DNA of 64,000 bases, from NCBI RefSeq assembly GCF_002723935.1, contig NZ_BEWM01000001.1, positions 744,001-808,000 of the forward strand, written 5' to 3'. This document shows, piece after piece, positions 1 through 8,674 of this stretch. Numbering within the stretch: the first letter of the stretch is position 1; each line of letters starts with the position of its first letter. Under the pieces are notes generated by a model, which was not told the origin of the DNA, did no database searches, and saw nothing but the letters and a program-made list of their open reading frames with translations. The position numbers and the translations under genes were made by a program. The DNA comes from Gluconobacter cerinus (GTDB lineage Bacteria; Pseudomonadota; Alphaproteobacteria; Acetobacterales; Acetobacteraceae).

Positions 1-123
1 ATGGCCTTCATCGCGCATCCAGTCCCCAACCTCCGGATAGCGCAGCAGATACCACTGCGCATCAAACTGGCGCCAGCGAGGCTCGCGCGCAGCGGGAGAA
101 GACTCAGGAACCGGATCGGACAT
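1..123 (-). CDS. N-terminus of an unidentified protein, possibly a glycosyltransferase (runs off the window)
   Basis: A reading frame begins with ATG at 123 on the minus strand and stays open to the window edge, giving 41 codons. It starts 19 bases after the stop of the large glycosyltransferase at 143-3496 and so is probably in the same operon. The visible part has a polar, proline-rich start and then the string FDAQWYLLRYPEV. Similar W-Y-L-x-R-Y-P-D/E-V strings occur in acetobacterial polysaccharide glycosyltransferases, but this is too little to assign a function. The coding strand and start are reasonably supported; the product is a guess from context. Confidence 0.5.
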   Translation of the reverse strand, partial: MSDPVPESSPAAREPRWRQFDAQWYLLRYPEVGDWMRDEGH

Positions 124-142
124 AAAAAACTGACCCTCAGGT

Positions 143-3100
143 TCAGGCTATGGCTTTCTCATTCAGAAGCCGCTCCGAACGCTCAGCCTGTTCCGGTGTC
201 AGACCTTCACGGCCTGTCGATACAATCCGTCCACCATCAAACGTCGCAACCAGATCCGTAATATGCGTGCCGAAAACATCCCCGGTCACATTGATCAGCG
301 CGACCCGATAGACGCCATCCATCGGGCGAGCATAACCCTGCATCGGGCTCAGTGTACCCGAGAAACCTGCGCAGAGCGGAGCATCACGATGCACGCCTGC
401 CACGTCCTGACGCGCAATACGGTCTGTCGCGAACAACGTCACTTCGTCACGCTCCGTCTGAATCAGGCCAACATAAATTTGCCCTGCGCGAGACAGACTC
501 TTCAGGAAAGCCCAGCCGCGAACGGAGATGCTTCCAAAAGGCTCAATCTCCTGAACAGGCTCTCCAATGACGCCTGTAAATTCGTCAATGAAGTTTTCCA
601 GCATGCCACTGCCATACGGATGCAGTTCATTTTTCTGGAAACCAGACAGCTTGATACCGCGAAGCAGTCCATCGCTATGGGAAACACGATTGAAGTCAGA
701 AAGGATCACGTCGTTTGAAGGAGCTGAGCGATGGATCGCGTCAATCTTGCCGCCCTCAACTTCGATCTGAATAGACGTCAGCTGGAACGCTGCCTGACCG
801 TTGATGACATTGATCAGACCAACACGGAAACGACCTTCACACCATTTTCCACGCAGGGCTGTTTTGCCAGAGAACCCTGAACGACGCGGAGATCCGTTGA
901 ACATTTCAACAATGTCGCCACGAATTTCACGTTCGCATTCAAGGAAGATCAACGGACTGTCCGCGCCTTCTTCAATCAGCACAGTCAGCATACGTCCAGC
1001 AGTGCTGACGCCTGGAAGCAGGAACCAGCCACGAATATGGAACTCATTGGCGCCCTTGAAATCTTCATCTTCGTTCGTGGCAAAGACATGATGACAAACG
1101 TCGTCAATGTAGCATTCGGCGCCCTGGATGGAGAACCAGTCCGATACGGGAATGGGGAGCTCGACAGAGAGATCACGCGTGGTCGGCGGATCAAAAATAT
1201 GACGCGGGGGAGCCTGATGACGCCATGATGCGTGCGGCAGAAGATGCACCTGCCCTGCATCCAGACGAAGATCTGCAACGCCCATCGGACGACGTGGCAC
1301 GACATCCTGATAAAGTTTCAGCAAGCCGTCCGCATAGTCACGGGCATGCGTCCAAAGATGCGGGCCAATGTTTGCCATAATCTTTTTACGCACAGGCTCG
1401 GAAGAACGCAGAAGTTCGAGACGTTCCAGAACCATGCTTGGGCGATTGATGGGGACCTTGAAACCGTTAACACCGTCTTCAACACGATCCCCCAGAGCGC
1501 CAACATCGGTCACAATGGGGATCAGGTCGTTCTGCCAGGCCTCAGACAAGGAAATGCAGTAAGTCTCCGGCCAGATCGACAGGTTGAGCGCGACATCAGC
1601 CTTTTTCAGGGCCTCGATGTCACCCATGTCATAACGGCCATAGAGCTTCACATTCGAGCGGCTGCTTGCGTTCAGAACAGCTTCGTACTCTGGGTGCACA
1701 TAACCGAAGATGTGGAAGACAAAATGATCTGGGTGAGCGATCTCGATCAGGCTCAGGATCGTATCTGCACCCTTGGTTCTCAGGAAGTTACCGACAATCG
1801 CAACATTCAGCGGCGCGTCACCCAACGGAGCATAGCTCTTCGGCTTGACGGGCACGGTGTTCTCAGGGCTCGGGATACCCGTGATCAGACTGATTTTTTC
1901 GTTGAGGATCGGATAGATCTCATGCGTCAGATCACGAGAGTGCTGTGTCCCGAACATGATGGCATCAACAGAGTGAAGCATCTTGGCGACAAAGGCCCGA
2001 CGCGTCTGTTCACCACCATGATCAACATTCTCAGAAGCCTTCAGCGTGATATCTGCTGACAGGACTGACCGAACCTCATCTTCCACATAACGCAGTTCGT
2101 GGTTCAGCAGGTTGTAACGAGCTGAGACCAGCCAGAAGTCATGCGCGGAGAAAACCACGCCCACACCATTGGCCTTGGCGATGATGGGCAATGACAGTGC
2201 GTGATGTCCAAGATGCTGGAAATGGACGATGTCCATATTATACTGACTGATTACGCTCGAAAACGCCATTTCTTCAGGCGCATCGCACATCGCGTCCTGC
2301 CAGCCCACTTCGGGCACGTCAAAGCGTTCGAGTTCCTGCCCACTCGCAGTCGTCAGACGGCAGAACGTGCCACGACGCAACCAGTAGAAAAACTCAACGT
2401 CGCGCCCCAGCAGGGAGCAAAGCGCCTGCTGGTAGACTTCAACACCACCCCACGCCTGCTCATGAATTGTGGAATGCGTGCACATCAGCACCCGCAGACG
2501 ACGGCGACGCTCGACCGGCACGATGTCGGCGGCTTTGCGGCGGCCAAAATCAGCCCCCGTAATATCACGCATTTTCTCGAGACGATGCTCGTACAGATGA
2601 TGCGCCAGTACTGACTTCTGGGACGCCTGCGCGGCTTTGCGGCGCGTGTTCTTGTTGTTCAGGATACGGGCAACGGCATCCACGACGCCATCGGGATCAC
2701 GCGCAAGGCTGATTCCTTCGACCGTATCGAAATGCTCGCTGCCCATGCTTTCCGGCGCTTCGACAACCTGTGCCGTACCGCCCAGAGCAAGTTCGAAAAA
2801 GCGTGGCCCCGGAGCTGTGGCCTGGCTGACGTCGCCATGGCTGGCGTAATCACGGAACATCGTCAGAGTGACAGCACTGACATTCGCGAAGTCAATAAAC
2901 GCTTCGTGGCTGATCGGGCGCTGGATCGCAAGCGCCGCGAGATCCGCGGGTAGAGGCGGCAGATATTCGTTACCAGGGCAAACAAGCTTCAGCTTGGCAT
3001 CCGGAAAGGCAGCAATCACGCGTCGCAGGGTTTGGACGCGGTTCGGCCACATCGTGCCAGCAAAAAAGATATCATATTCCAGCTCAGCAGCCGGAAGAAC

Positions 3101-3496
3101 CTTACGCTCATGAATGGAGCGGCTCGCTGCCAGAGGCAGGTAGTGCCCCTTGCCGTGGTAGTATTCGGCGCAGGACGGATCGTTCGTAAAGACGAAATCA
3201 AAAAGACCGGCATTTTCAACATTGAAGTCCCGCATGAACGGGTCTTCAAACGTCCAGAGAATCAAGGTCTTGAATGCAGGTCGAACGCGACGGATCAATG
3301 GAAGATTAATCCGCTGCGCGTCCAGGCAAATCAGAACATCATGTTCACCAGAAGCAGCAATACTGCCCAGGGACATATTGTCAGCGACAACAACCTGGTC
3401 ATTACCGAATAGAGATCGGGCCGCCCGTTCGACCGCCAGCGTAAGGTAGGAATTGGGATTGTGGGTATAATTTGTGTTGTAAATAACCGCCATCAA
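143..3496 (-). CDS. Large multidomain glycosyltransferase (CgeB-like domain + GT4 domain + two C-terminal repeats)
   Basis: The product has 1117 residues and no signal peptide or membrane segment, so it is probably a cytoplasmic enzyme of surface polysaccharide synthesis. Residues ~1-310 resemble the CgeB/DUF3880 type of glycosyltransferase. Residues ~330-700 are a GT-B family 4 module; the segment PETYCISLSEAW has the E-x7-E spacing of the GT4 donor-sugar site. After ~residue 800 there are two similar beta-rich modules (about 818-917 and 990-1088). Each has an I/VRGW start, a GFSG segment, R-V-A/G-LINV and a closing GGK/RI. Nothing in the sequence reveals the donor or acceptor. The gene is followed at once by another leftward gene. 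Confidence 0.8.
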   Translation of the reverse strand: MMAVIYNTNYTHNPNSYLTLAVERAARSLFGNDQVVVADNMSLGSIAASGEHDVLICLDAQRINLPLIRRVRPAFKTLILWTFEDPFMRDFNVENAGLFDFVFTNDPSCAEYYHGKGHYLPLAASRSIHERKVLPAAELEYDIFFAGTMWPNRVQTLRRVIAAFPDAKLKLVCPGNEYLPPLPADLAALAIQRPISHEAFIDFANVSAVTLTMFRDYASHGDVSQATAPGPRFFELALGGTAQVVEAPESMGSEHFDTVEGISLARDPDGVVDAVARILNNKNTRRKAAQASQKSVLAHHLYEHRLEKMRDITGADFGRRKAADIVPVERRRRLRVLMCTHSTIHEQAWGGVEVYQQALCSLLGRDVEFFYWLRRGTFCRLTTASGQELERFDVPEVGWQDAMCDAPEEMAFSSVISQYNMDIVHFQHLGHHALSLPIIAKANGVGVVFSAHDFWLVSARYNLLNHELRYVEDEVRSVLSADITLKASENVDHGGEQTRRAFVAKMLHSVDAIMFGTQHSRDLTHEIYPILNEKISLITGIPSPENTVPVKPKSYAPLGDAPLNVAIVGNFLRTKGADTILSLIEIAHPDHFVFHIFGYVHPEYEAVLNASSRSNVKLYGRYDMGDIEALKKADVALNLSIWPETYCISLSEAWQNDLIPIVTDVGALGDRVEDGVNGFKVPINRPSMVLERLELLRSSEPVRKKIMANIGPHLWTHARDYADGLLKLYQDVVPRRPMGVADLRLDAGQVHLLPHASWRHQAPPRHIFDPPTTRDLSVELPIPVSDWFSIQGAECYIDDVCHHVFATNEDEDFKGANEFHIRGWFLLPGVSTAGRMLTVLIEEGADSPLIFLECEREIRGDIVEMFNGSPRRSGFSGKTALRGKWCEGRFRVGLINVINGQAAFQLTSIQIEVEGGKIDAIHRSAPSNDVILSDFNRVSHSDGLLRGIKLSGFQKNELHPYGSGMLENFIDEFTGVIGEPVQEIEPFGSISVRGWAFLKSLSRAGQIYVGLIQTERDEVTLFATDRIARQDVAGVHRDAPLCAGFSGTLSPMQGYARPMDGVYRVALINVTGDVFGTHITDLVATFDGGRIVSTGREGLTPEQAERSERLLNEKAIA

Positions 3497-3655
3497 TCTC
3501 CTGAGCGCAAAGCGCCCACTCCCATCTCAAACCGACGCAATCAGTCTTCCGGGCAAGAGACCACAAGACCGCTGCCATCACGATACTCAATTCTTACCTG
3601 AAGGTTTACAGCAACAAAAGCCCCTGACAAGAAAGAAGATCATTACATCTCAAAT

Positions 3656-3686
3656 ACAAAAAAGGGCCGCTTGCGCGGCCCTTTTC
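3656..3686 (-). terminator. Rho-independent terminator of rpsA
   Basis: A perfect GC-rich stem, GGGCCGC/GCGGCCC with a four-base loop (3664-3681), is flanked by A and T runs. Read leftward, the hairpin is followed by a run of six T. It lies 40-70 bases after the rpsA stop codon. The right-hand T run is shorter, so it may also work weakly in the other direction. Confidence 0.85.
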
Positions 3687-3727
3687 TAAAATCATGACAA
3701 CATAGAGTTATCTGATTTTCAGTCTCT

Positions 3728-5437
3728 TCAGACGTCTGTAGTACGACGACGGATTGCCGCACCCAGAATGTCACCCAGGGAAGCGCCCGAGTCAGAAGAA
3801 CCGTATTCGCTGATCGCAGCCTTGTCTTCCTCGACCTCACGGCCGCGGATCGTCAGCGCGAGCTTGCGGGAAGCACGGTCAACGGAAACAATCTTCGCAT
3901 CGACCTTTTCGCCAACTGCGAAACGCTCCGGACGCTGCTCAGCCTTGTCACGAGCCAGCTCTGCACGACGGATGAAGCCGGTCAGCAGATCGTCGACCTT
4001 CACTTCGATACCGTTTGCCTGGACTGCCGTCACGACGCAGGTCACAACAGCACCCTTCTGGATGCGGGACAGGGTGTCGGCTGCCGGATCTTCCTGAAGC
4101 TGCTTGATGCCCAGGGAGATGCGCTCCTTCTCAGGATCCACGTCGAGGACCTTGGCCTTAACGACCTGACCCTTCTCGTAGTTCGCCATGGCTGCTTCGC
4201 CAGCTTCGTCCCAGGACAGGTCGGACATGTGAACCATGCCGTCGATGTCTGCGGAGAGGCCGATGAACAGACCGAACTCGGTGATGTTGCGGATTTCGCC
4301 TTCGATGACAGAGCCAACCTTGTGCTCTTCTTCGAACTGCTCCCAAGGGTTGCGCTGGACCTGCTTGAGACCAAGCGAAATACGACGCTTGGAGCTGTCC
4401 ACGTCCAGAACCATGACGTCGACTTCCTGGGAAGTAGCGACGATCTTGCCCGGATGGACGTTCTTCTTCGTCCAGGACATTTCGGAAACGTGCACCAGAC
4501 CTTCGACGCCCGGCTCCAGCTCGACGAATGCACCGTAATCGGTGATGTTCGTAACGCGACCCGTGAAGCGGGCACCAGCCGGATACTTGATGGCGACGTT
4601 TTCCCACGGATCAGCTTCAAGCTGCTTCATGCCGAGGGAGATACGCTGCGTGTCCGGGTTGAAGCGGATGACCTGCACGCGAACCGGCTGACCGATCTGC
4701 AGAGCTTCGGACGGGTGGTTAATGCGCTTCCATGCGATGTCCGTGACATGCAGGAGGCCGTCAACGCCGCCGAGGTCAACGAACGCACCGTAGTCGGTGA
4801 TGTTCTTGACGACGCCGTCAAGGATCATGCCTTCCTTCAGGCCCTGGATCAGCTCGGAACGCTGCTCAGCACGGGTCTCTTCAAGAACGGCACGACGGGA
4901 CACAACGATGTTGCCACGTGCGCGATCCATCTTCAGGATCTGGAACGGCTGCGGCTGACCCATCAGCGGGCCGACGTCGCGAACCGGACGGATGTCAACC
5001 TGGCTGCCCGGAAGGAACGCCATTGCGCCGCCGAGATCAACCGTGAAGCCACCCTTGACGCGACCATAGATCGTGCCGTTGACGCGCTGGTTGTTGCCGA
5101 ATGCACGCTCCAGAGCGGTCCATGCTTCTTCACGACGAGCCTTCTCGCGGGAAAGAACGATGGAACCGTCACGGTCTTCGTAACGCTCGACATACAGCTC
5201 GACAACGTCGCCCGGCTTTACGTCCGGAGCAGCGCCTGGCGGGCCGAATTCCTTAAGGGAAACGCGACCTTCGCTCTTGAGACCAACATCAACGATAGCG
5301 AATTCGTCGGTCAGACGGATCACGCGGCCAGTGACGACGGAGCCGTCAAAACCGGTGTCGCGGCCCAGGGTCTCTTCGAGGAGGGCTGCAAAATCTTCCA
5401 TGCCGTGAGCGGCAGGGGCCTGTGTGGCTGAAGCCAT
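3728..5437 (-). CDS. rpsA: 30S ribosomal protein S1
   Basis: This is a 569-residue protein with about six S1 (OB-fold) repeats. The repeats are marked by recurring GAFVDLGG, GLLHVTDI, GAFVELEPG, GLVHVSEMSW and RISLGMKQ or RISLGLKQ segments. S1 binds mRNA on the 30S subunit and helps translation start. The chosen start is the ATG at 5437 (MASATQAP); the frame is open 19 codons further upstream, but that extension looks unlike the family. It lies downstream of aroA and cmk in the common cmk-rpsA order. A 251-base leader separates it from cmk, so it probably has its own promoter and may be autoregulated; I did not identify either signal. Confidence 0.97.
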   Translation of the reverse strand: MASATQAPAAHGMEDFAALLEETLGRDTGFDGSVVTGRVIRLTDEFAIVDVGLKSEGRVSLKEFGPPGAAPDVKPGDVVELYVERYEDRDGSIVLSREKARREEAWTALERAFGNNQRVNGTIYGRVKGGFTVDLGGAMAFLPGSQVDIRPVRDVGPLMGQPQPFQILKMDRARGNIVVSRRAVLEETRAEQRSELIQGLKEGMILDGVVKNITDYGAFVDLGGVDGLLHVTDIAWKRINHPSEALQIGQPVRVQVIRFNPDTQRISLGMKQLEADPWENVAIKYPAGARFTGRVTNITDYGAFVELEPGVEGLVHVSEMSWTKKNVHPGKIVATSQEVDVMVLDVDSSKRRISLGLKQVQRNPWEQFEEEHKVGSVIEGEIRNITEFGLFIGLSADIDGMVHMSDLSWDEAGEAAMANYEKGQVVKAKVLDVDPEKERISLGIKQLQEDPAADTLSRIQKGAVVTCVVTAVQANGIEVKVDDLLTGFIRRAELARDKAEQRPERFAVGEKVDAKIVSVDRASRKLALTIRGREVEEDKAAISEYGSSDSGASLGDILGAAIRRRTTDV

Positions 5438-5688
5438 GTAAATACAATATTCCCGGATTTTCGGCCTGAAACCGATCATCCACGTCTGCGCCACGCGGAT
5501 CGAAATCTGGCATGACGACTCCCCGCTGCCTCAAAAGGTCAGACCGGGTCCGTTAAATTATGGCCCGCACGCAAAACGCATGACGGACGACACTTTCCCC
5601 CTTCGGGCAATGTGCTAACCCGCAACAACACCTTCCACAGGCGCTCTGTCAATAAAAAAACAGGTGTCAGACGGGCAGATACCGCAAC

Positions 5689-6327
5689 TCAGATCCGAGT
5701 TATGCGCCGCCTGATTTCTTCATGCGCCTTTTCAAGCACTTGCTCTGCAGAAAGCTCATCCGTCTCAATCAGAAGCGCATCTGCGGCCTGCACCAGAGGC
5801 GCAGTATCCCTCGAAGAATCCCGCGAGTCACGCGCAATGATCTCAGCGATCGCAGCGTCCAGCTCAGCCTCTGTGATCGCTGCGTCCCCGTGCACTTGGC
5901 GATGGCGACGAAGGGCCCGCGCCCTAGGGGAGGCCGTGATGAAAAACTTTACGTCCGCATCCGGGAAAACAACTGTGCCGATATCCCGCCCGTCAACAAC
6001 GGCCCCTGTCTGGGCGGCGAACACACGTTGACGCTCCAGAAGAGCTTCACGCACAGCAGGCTGGCTAGCTACCAGTGAGGCACCGCGGTCGATTTCCGGA
6101 ACACGCAGATCGCTTCTCCGCAGATCCTCCTGCTCTAGCGCTTCCGCCTGTGCAGAAGCATCGCCCGCAGGGTCAAGACCTGCATCAATCATGCGCCTTG
6201 CAACCGCACGATACAGGAGGCCCGTATCCAGATAGGGCAAGGACAGCCGGGAGGCGAGCGCCTTGGCCAGCGTCCCCTTTCCGGCAGCTGCTGGCCCATC
6301 AACGGCAATGACGAGCGGACGGCTCAT
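5689..6327 (-). CDS. cmk: Cytidylate kinase
   Basis: The 212-residue product phosphorylates CMP and dCMP with ATP. The P-loop GPAAAGKGTLAK is at residues ~11-22, followed by LDTGLLYRAVA and, later, VDGRDIGTVVFPDA, the substrate-binding segment of bacterial CMP kinases. The length is typical of short-type bacterial Cmk. Its ATG overlaps the aroA stop codon in an ATGA (6324-6327), which indicates translational coupling in an aroA-cmk-rpsA gene order. Confidence 0.96.
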   Translation of the reverse strand: MSRPLVIAVDGPAAAGKGTLAKALASRLSLPYLDTGLLYRAVARRMIDAGLDPAGDASAQAEALEQEDLRRSDLRVPEIDRGASLVASQPAVREALLERQRVFAAQTGAVVDGRDIGTVVFPDADVKFFITASPRARALRRHRQVHGDAAITEAELDAAIAEIIARDSRDSSRDTAPLVQAADALLIETDELSAEQVLEKAHEEIRRRITRI

Positions 6328-7661
6328 GCCCGGATATCCGCACCCAGACCATTCATGAGGTCAACGAAACCGGGGAAGCTGGTTTCAATGAAGGCCGTAT
6401 CATCAATATGAACCGGCTTCTGCGCCGCCAGACCAAACACGATCCCACTCATGGCCAAGCGATGATCCATGTGCGTCGTCACGCTTCCGCCACCTAGTGG
6501 GTTCTGAAAACCACGGACAATCAGGTCATCGCCAACCACTTCGGTTTCAGCACCATTCACATTGAGCAGGGAAACCGTAGCAGCCAGACGGTCACTTTCC
6601 TTCACCCGAAGTTCTTCCAGACCACGCAGGCGGGAGGAACCTTCCGCAAAAGCGCAGGCAACGGCCAGAACGGGGTATTCGTCAATCATGGAAGGTGCAC
6701 GCTCTGGCGGCACATCCACACCCTTGAGCTTGCTGTGTCGTGCGCGAAGGTCGCCTACAGGCTCGCCGCCCTCAACACGCTCGTTTTCAATGGTCAGATC
6801 AGCACCCATTTCGAGCAGGGTAGTGAACAGACCCGTCCGAAGCGGGTTCAAACCAACATTCTCAATCAGCAGATCGGAACCAGGAACCAGCAGCGCAGCC
6901 ACAAGCGGGAATGCAGAAGACGACGGATCACCCGGAACTGTCACGTCCCGTGCGGTGAGCTTCACCGGTCCGGTCAGCTCGATTCGGCGTCCACCAGCAT
7001 CCAGAACGGAAACATCAACATCCACGCCAAAATGACGGAGCATATTTTCCGTATGATCGCGGGTGGCGACAGGCTCTTCCACAACCGTACGGCCAACCGC
7101 ATTCAGCCCGGCCAGAAGAACTGCTGATTTCACCTGCGCAGAAGCAACTGGCAGACGGTATTCAAGCGGTGTCGCCTGACCATTGCCACGCACGGCCATC
7201 GGCAAACGGCCGCCCTCACGGGACAAAAACTCGGAACCATTCTTCGAAAGCGGGTCCATCACACGACGCATTGGACGGGAGCGCAGGGAAGCATCCCCGG
7301 TCATGACGCTGTTCATTCGGTGGGAAGAAAGAATACCGGACAGGAGCCGCGCTGCTGTCCCGGAATTCCCCATATCCAGCACGTCTGCCGGCTCGGTCAG
7401 CTCACCGACGCCACGGCCGTCAATGGTCCAGACGGCGCCGTCACGCGTGATCGTCGCACCCAGCGCGCGCATGGCGTCTGCGGTGCGCAGAACGTCTTCA
7501 CCCTCCAGAAGGCCGTAAACCTTCGTACGGCCATGTGCGAGGGAGGCCAACATCAGCGAACGATGGCTGATGGATTTGTCACCCGGTACGAGGGTACGGC
7601 CGGAAAGTCCCTTCGGGGACGCGGAAACTGTCAGAGGTCGCGCTTGCATGTGCACTTTCAT
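6324..7661 (-). CDS. aroA: 3-phosphoshikimate 1-carboxyvinyltransferase (EPSP synthase)
   Basis: This enzyme joins phosphoenolpyruvate and shikimate-3-phosphate in aromatic amino acid synthesis. The N-terminal LVPGDKSISHRSLMLASLA holds the conserved K, S and R of the substrate site. LDMGNSGTAARLLSG and the C-terminal KESDRL and DHRLAMS segments are also present. The length, about 445 residues, is normal. The start is uncertain: I chose ATG at 7661; an in-frame TTG at 7685 and an ATG at 7649 are alternatives. An AGGA lies upstream of the 7661 ATG. It overlaps cmk by four bases. Confidence 0.95.
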   Translation of the reverse strand: MKVHMQARPLTVSASPKGLSGRTLVPGDKSISHRSLMLASLAHGRTKVYGLLEGEDVLRTADAMRALGATITRDGAVWTIDGRGVGELTEPADVLDMGNSGTAARLLSGILSSHRMNSVMTGDASLRSRPMRRVMDPLSKNGSEFLSREGGRLPMAVRGNGQATPLEYRLPVASAQVKSAVLLAGLNAVGRTVVEEPVATRDHTENMLRHFGVDVDVSVLDAGGRRIELTGPVKLTARDVTVPGDPSSSAFPLVAALLVPGSDLLIENVGLNPLRTGLFTTLLEMGADLTIENERVEGGEPVGDLRARHSKLKGVDVPPERAPSMIDEYPVLAVACAFAEGSSRLRGLEELRVKESDRLAATVSLLNVNGAETEVVGDDLIVRGFQNPLGGGSVTTHMDHRLAMSGIVFGLAAQKPVHIDDTAFIETSFPGFVDLMNGLGADIRA

Positions 7662-7799
7662 GCGAGGGTCATTCCTGTGTGTCAATCACCCTGAAATACG
7701 TCCCCTCATGCAGATTTCGGGACACTTCGAGTTTGACATGGCGGAAACAAGCTGGCATGGCCGCGTTCCTTATCCGAGGCATTGGCAGGCTTGCGCAAC

Positions 7800-8132
7800 A
7801 TGGCAAAACCCGAACTCGGTCTAAAACGGACGTGCGTTGAGTGCGGCGCCCGCTTCTATGACCTGAACCGCGTCCCTACGGTGTGCCCGAAATGTGGCAC
7901 CACCCAGCCGAACGATATCGGCCGTCTCAAGCGTAGCGAAGGACCGCTGCCTGAGGAGAAAGATCCGAACGCTCCGAAGGACGAGAACGAGGATGATGTA
8001 GACGTCGATCTGGACACGGACGATGATGCAGATGACGATGTCATCGCAGCAGACGACGATCTGGATGATGACGATGATCTCTCGAACGACATCGAAGTTT
8101 CGACTGACAAAGACGACCGCGACGACCACTAA
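7800..8132 (+). CDS. TIGR02300-type FYDLN acidic protein
   Basis: This is a small protein of 110 residues. Its N-terminal half has two CxxC pairs (CVECG and CPKCG) around the string ARFYDLN, which defines the alphaproteobacterial FYDLN_acid family; the pairs probably bind zinc. The second half is almost entirely Asp and Glu, an acidic disordered tail. The molecular role of the family is not known. The start is the ATG before AKPELGLKR; the frame is open six codons further upstream. It is divergent from aroA, with ~138 bases between the two starts, so promoters for both must lie there. Confidence 0.9.
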   Translation: MAKPELGLKRTCVECGARFYDLNRVPTVCPKCGTTQPNDIGRLKRSEGPLPEEKDPNAPKDENEDDVDVDLDTDDDADDDVIAADDDLDDDDDLSNDIEVSTDKDDRDDH

Positions 8133-8673
8133 GGTCGTCCGTGCTCTTTCCTTTGCAGCAGTATTGAGCGGCTGTGCCGGTCCGGGAGACGCCTTGTCCC
8201 CGGATGGCGCAGCCGTTCGTGCATTAAAGGACCGCCTGGAGCGTCATCCCAGCGCAACAGCAGTTCTTCAGGAGCATTGCTCCGTTCTCATTCGCGTTGT
8301 GCGCCTCCCCGTTGGAGAACAGCCTTCACAGGAAACCCTGCGTCTTCTGGAGGTCTCAGACCCTCAGCAGGTTCGCACACGTCACGTTCAGCTTCTGTGT
8401 GGGGATGTCCCGCTCTCTGATGCTTGGAACTGGTATGTGCCGGAACGTCTGACAGATGACATGAACCATCTGCTGGAAACGACGGATACGCCTTTTGGCA
8501 AAGCTGTCTCGAAGACGAATTTTTATCGCCAACGACTCGAAACACGTTTTCCAGATAACGCCACAGGAATCGTGCTCGAAAACCGTGCGGTCCTCAGACG
8601 CGCTTCAGACAACGCACCAATTTCTCTGGTTGTGGAAGATTATCTGCCTGGTGCGCTGAAACCTCAGCCCTAA
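8074..8673 (+). CDS. Putative lipoprotein with a chorismate-lyase (UbiC)-like fold
   Basis: This frame overlaps the 3' end of the FYDLN gene. The start is uncertain: ATG at 8074 gives 199 residues, and a CTG at 8104 would give a shorter signal sequence. An Arg/Lys stretch, then RALSFAAVLSGC, forms a good lipobox (LSGC). The mature part resembles UbiC in order and spacing: an LLCGDVPLSDAWNWYVP segment, an ETTDTPFGKAVS segment (UbiC: KTPLGRYL) and a C-terminal SLVVEDYLPGAL (UbiC: LLTELFLPASPL). UbiC makes 4-hydroxybenzoate from chorismate for ubiquinone, normally in the cytoplasm. Whether this protein is an active lyase, and whether it is exported, are open questions. Confidence 0.55.
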   Translation: MISRTTSKFRLTKTTATTTKVVRALSFAAVLSGCAGPGDALSPDGAAVRALKDRLERHPSATAVLQEHCSVLIRVVRLPVGEQPSQETLRLLEVSDPQQVRTRHVQLLCGDVPLSDAWNWYVPERLTDDMNHLLETTDTPFGKAVSKTNFYRQRLETRFPDNATGIVLENRAVLRRASDNAPISLVVEDYLPGALKPQP

Positions 8674-8674
8674 T

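Noticed and set aside
1232-2059. 275-codon rightward frame inside the large glycosyltransferase
   Set aside because: It is opposite the GT4 domain with its E-x7-E motif and has no family features.
4229-5431. 400-codon open frame antisense to rpsA
   Set aside because: It mirrors the strongly biased codons of the S1 repeats; no domain or ribosome-binding site supports it.
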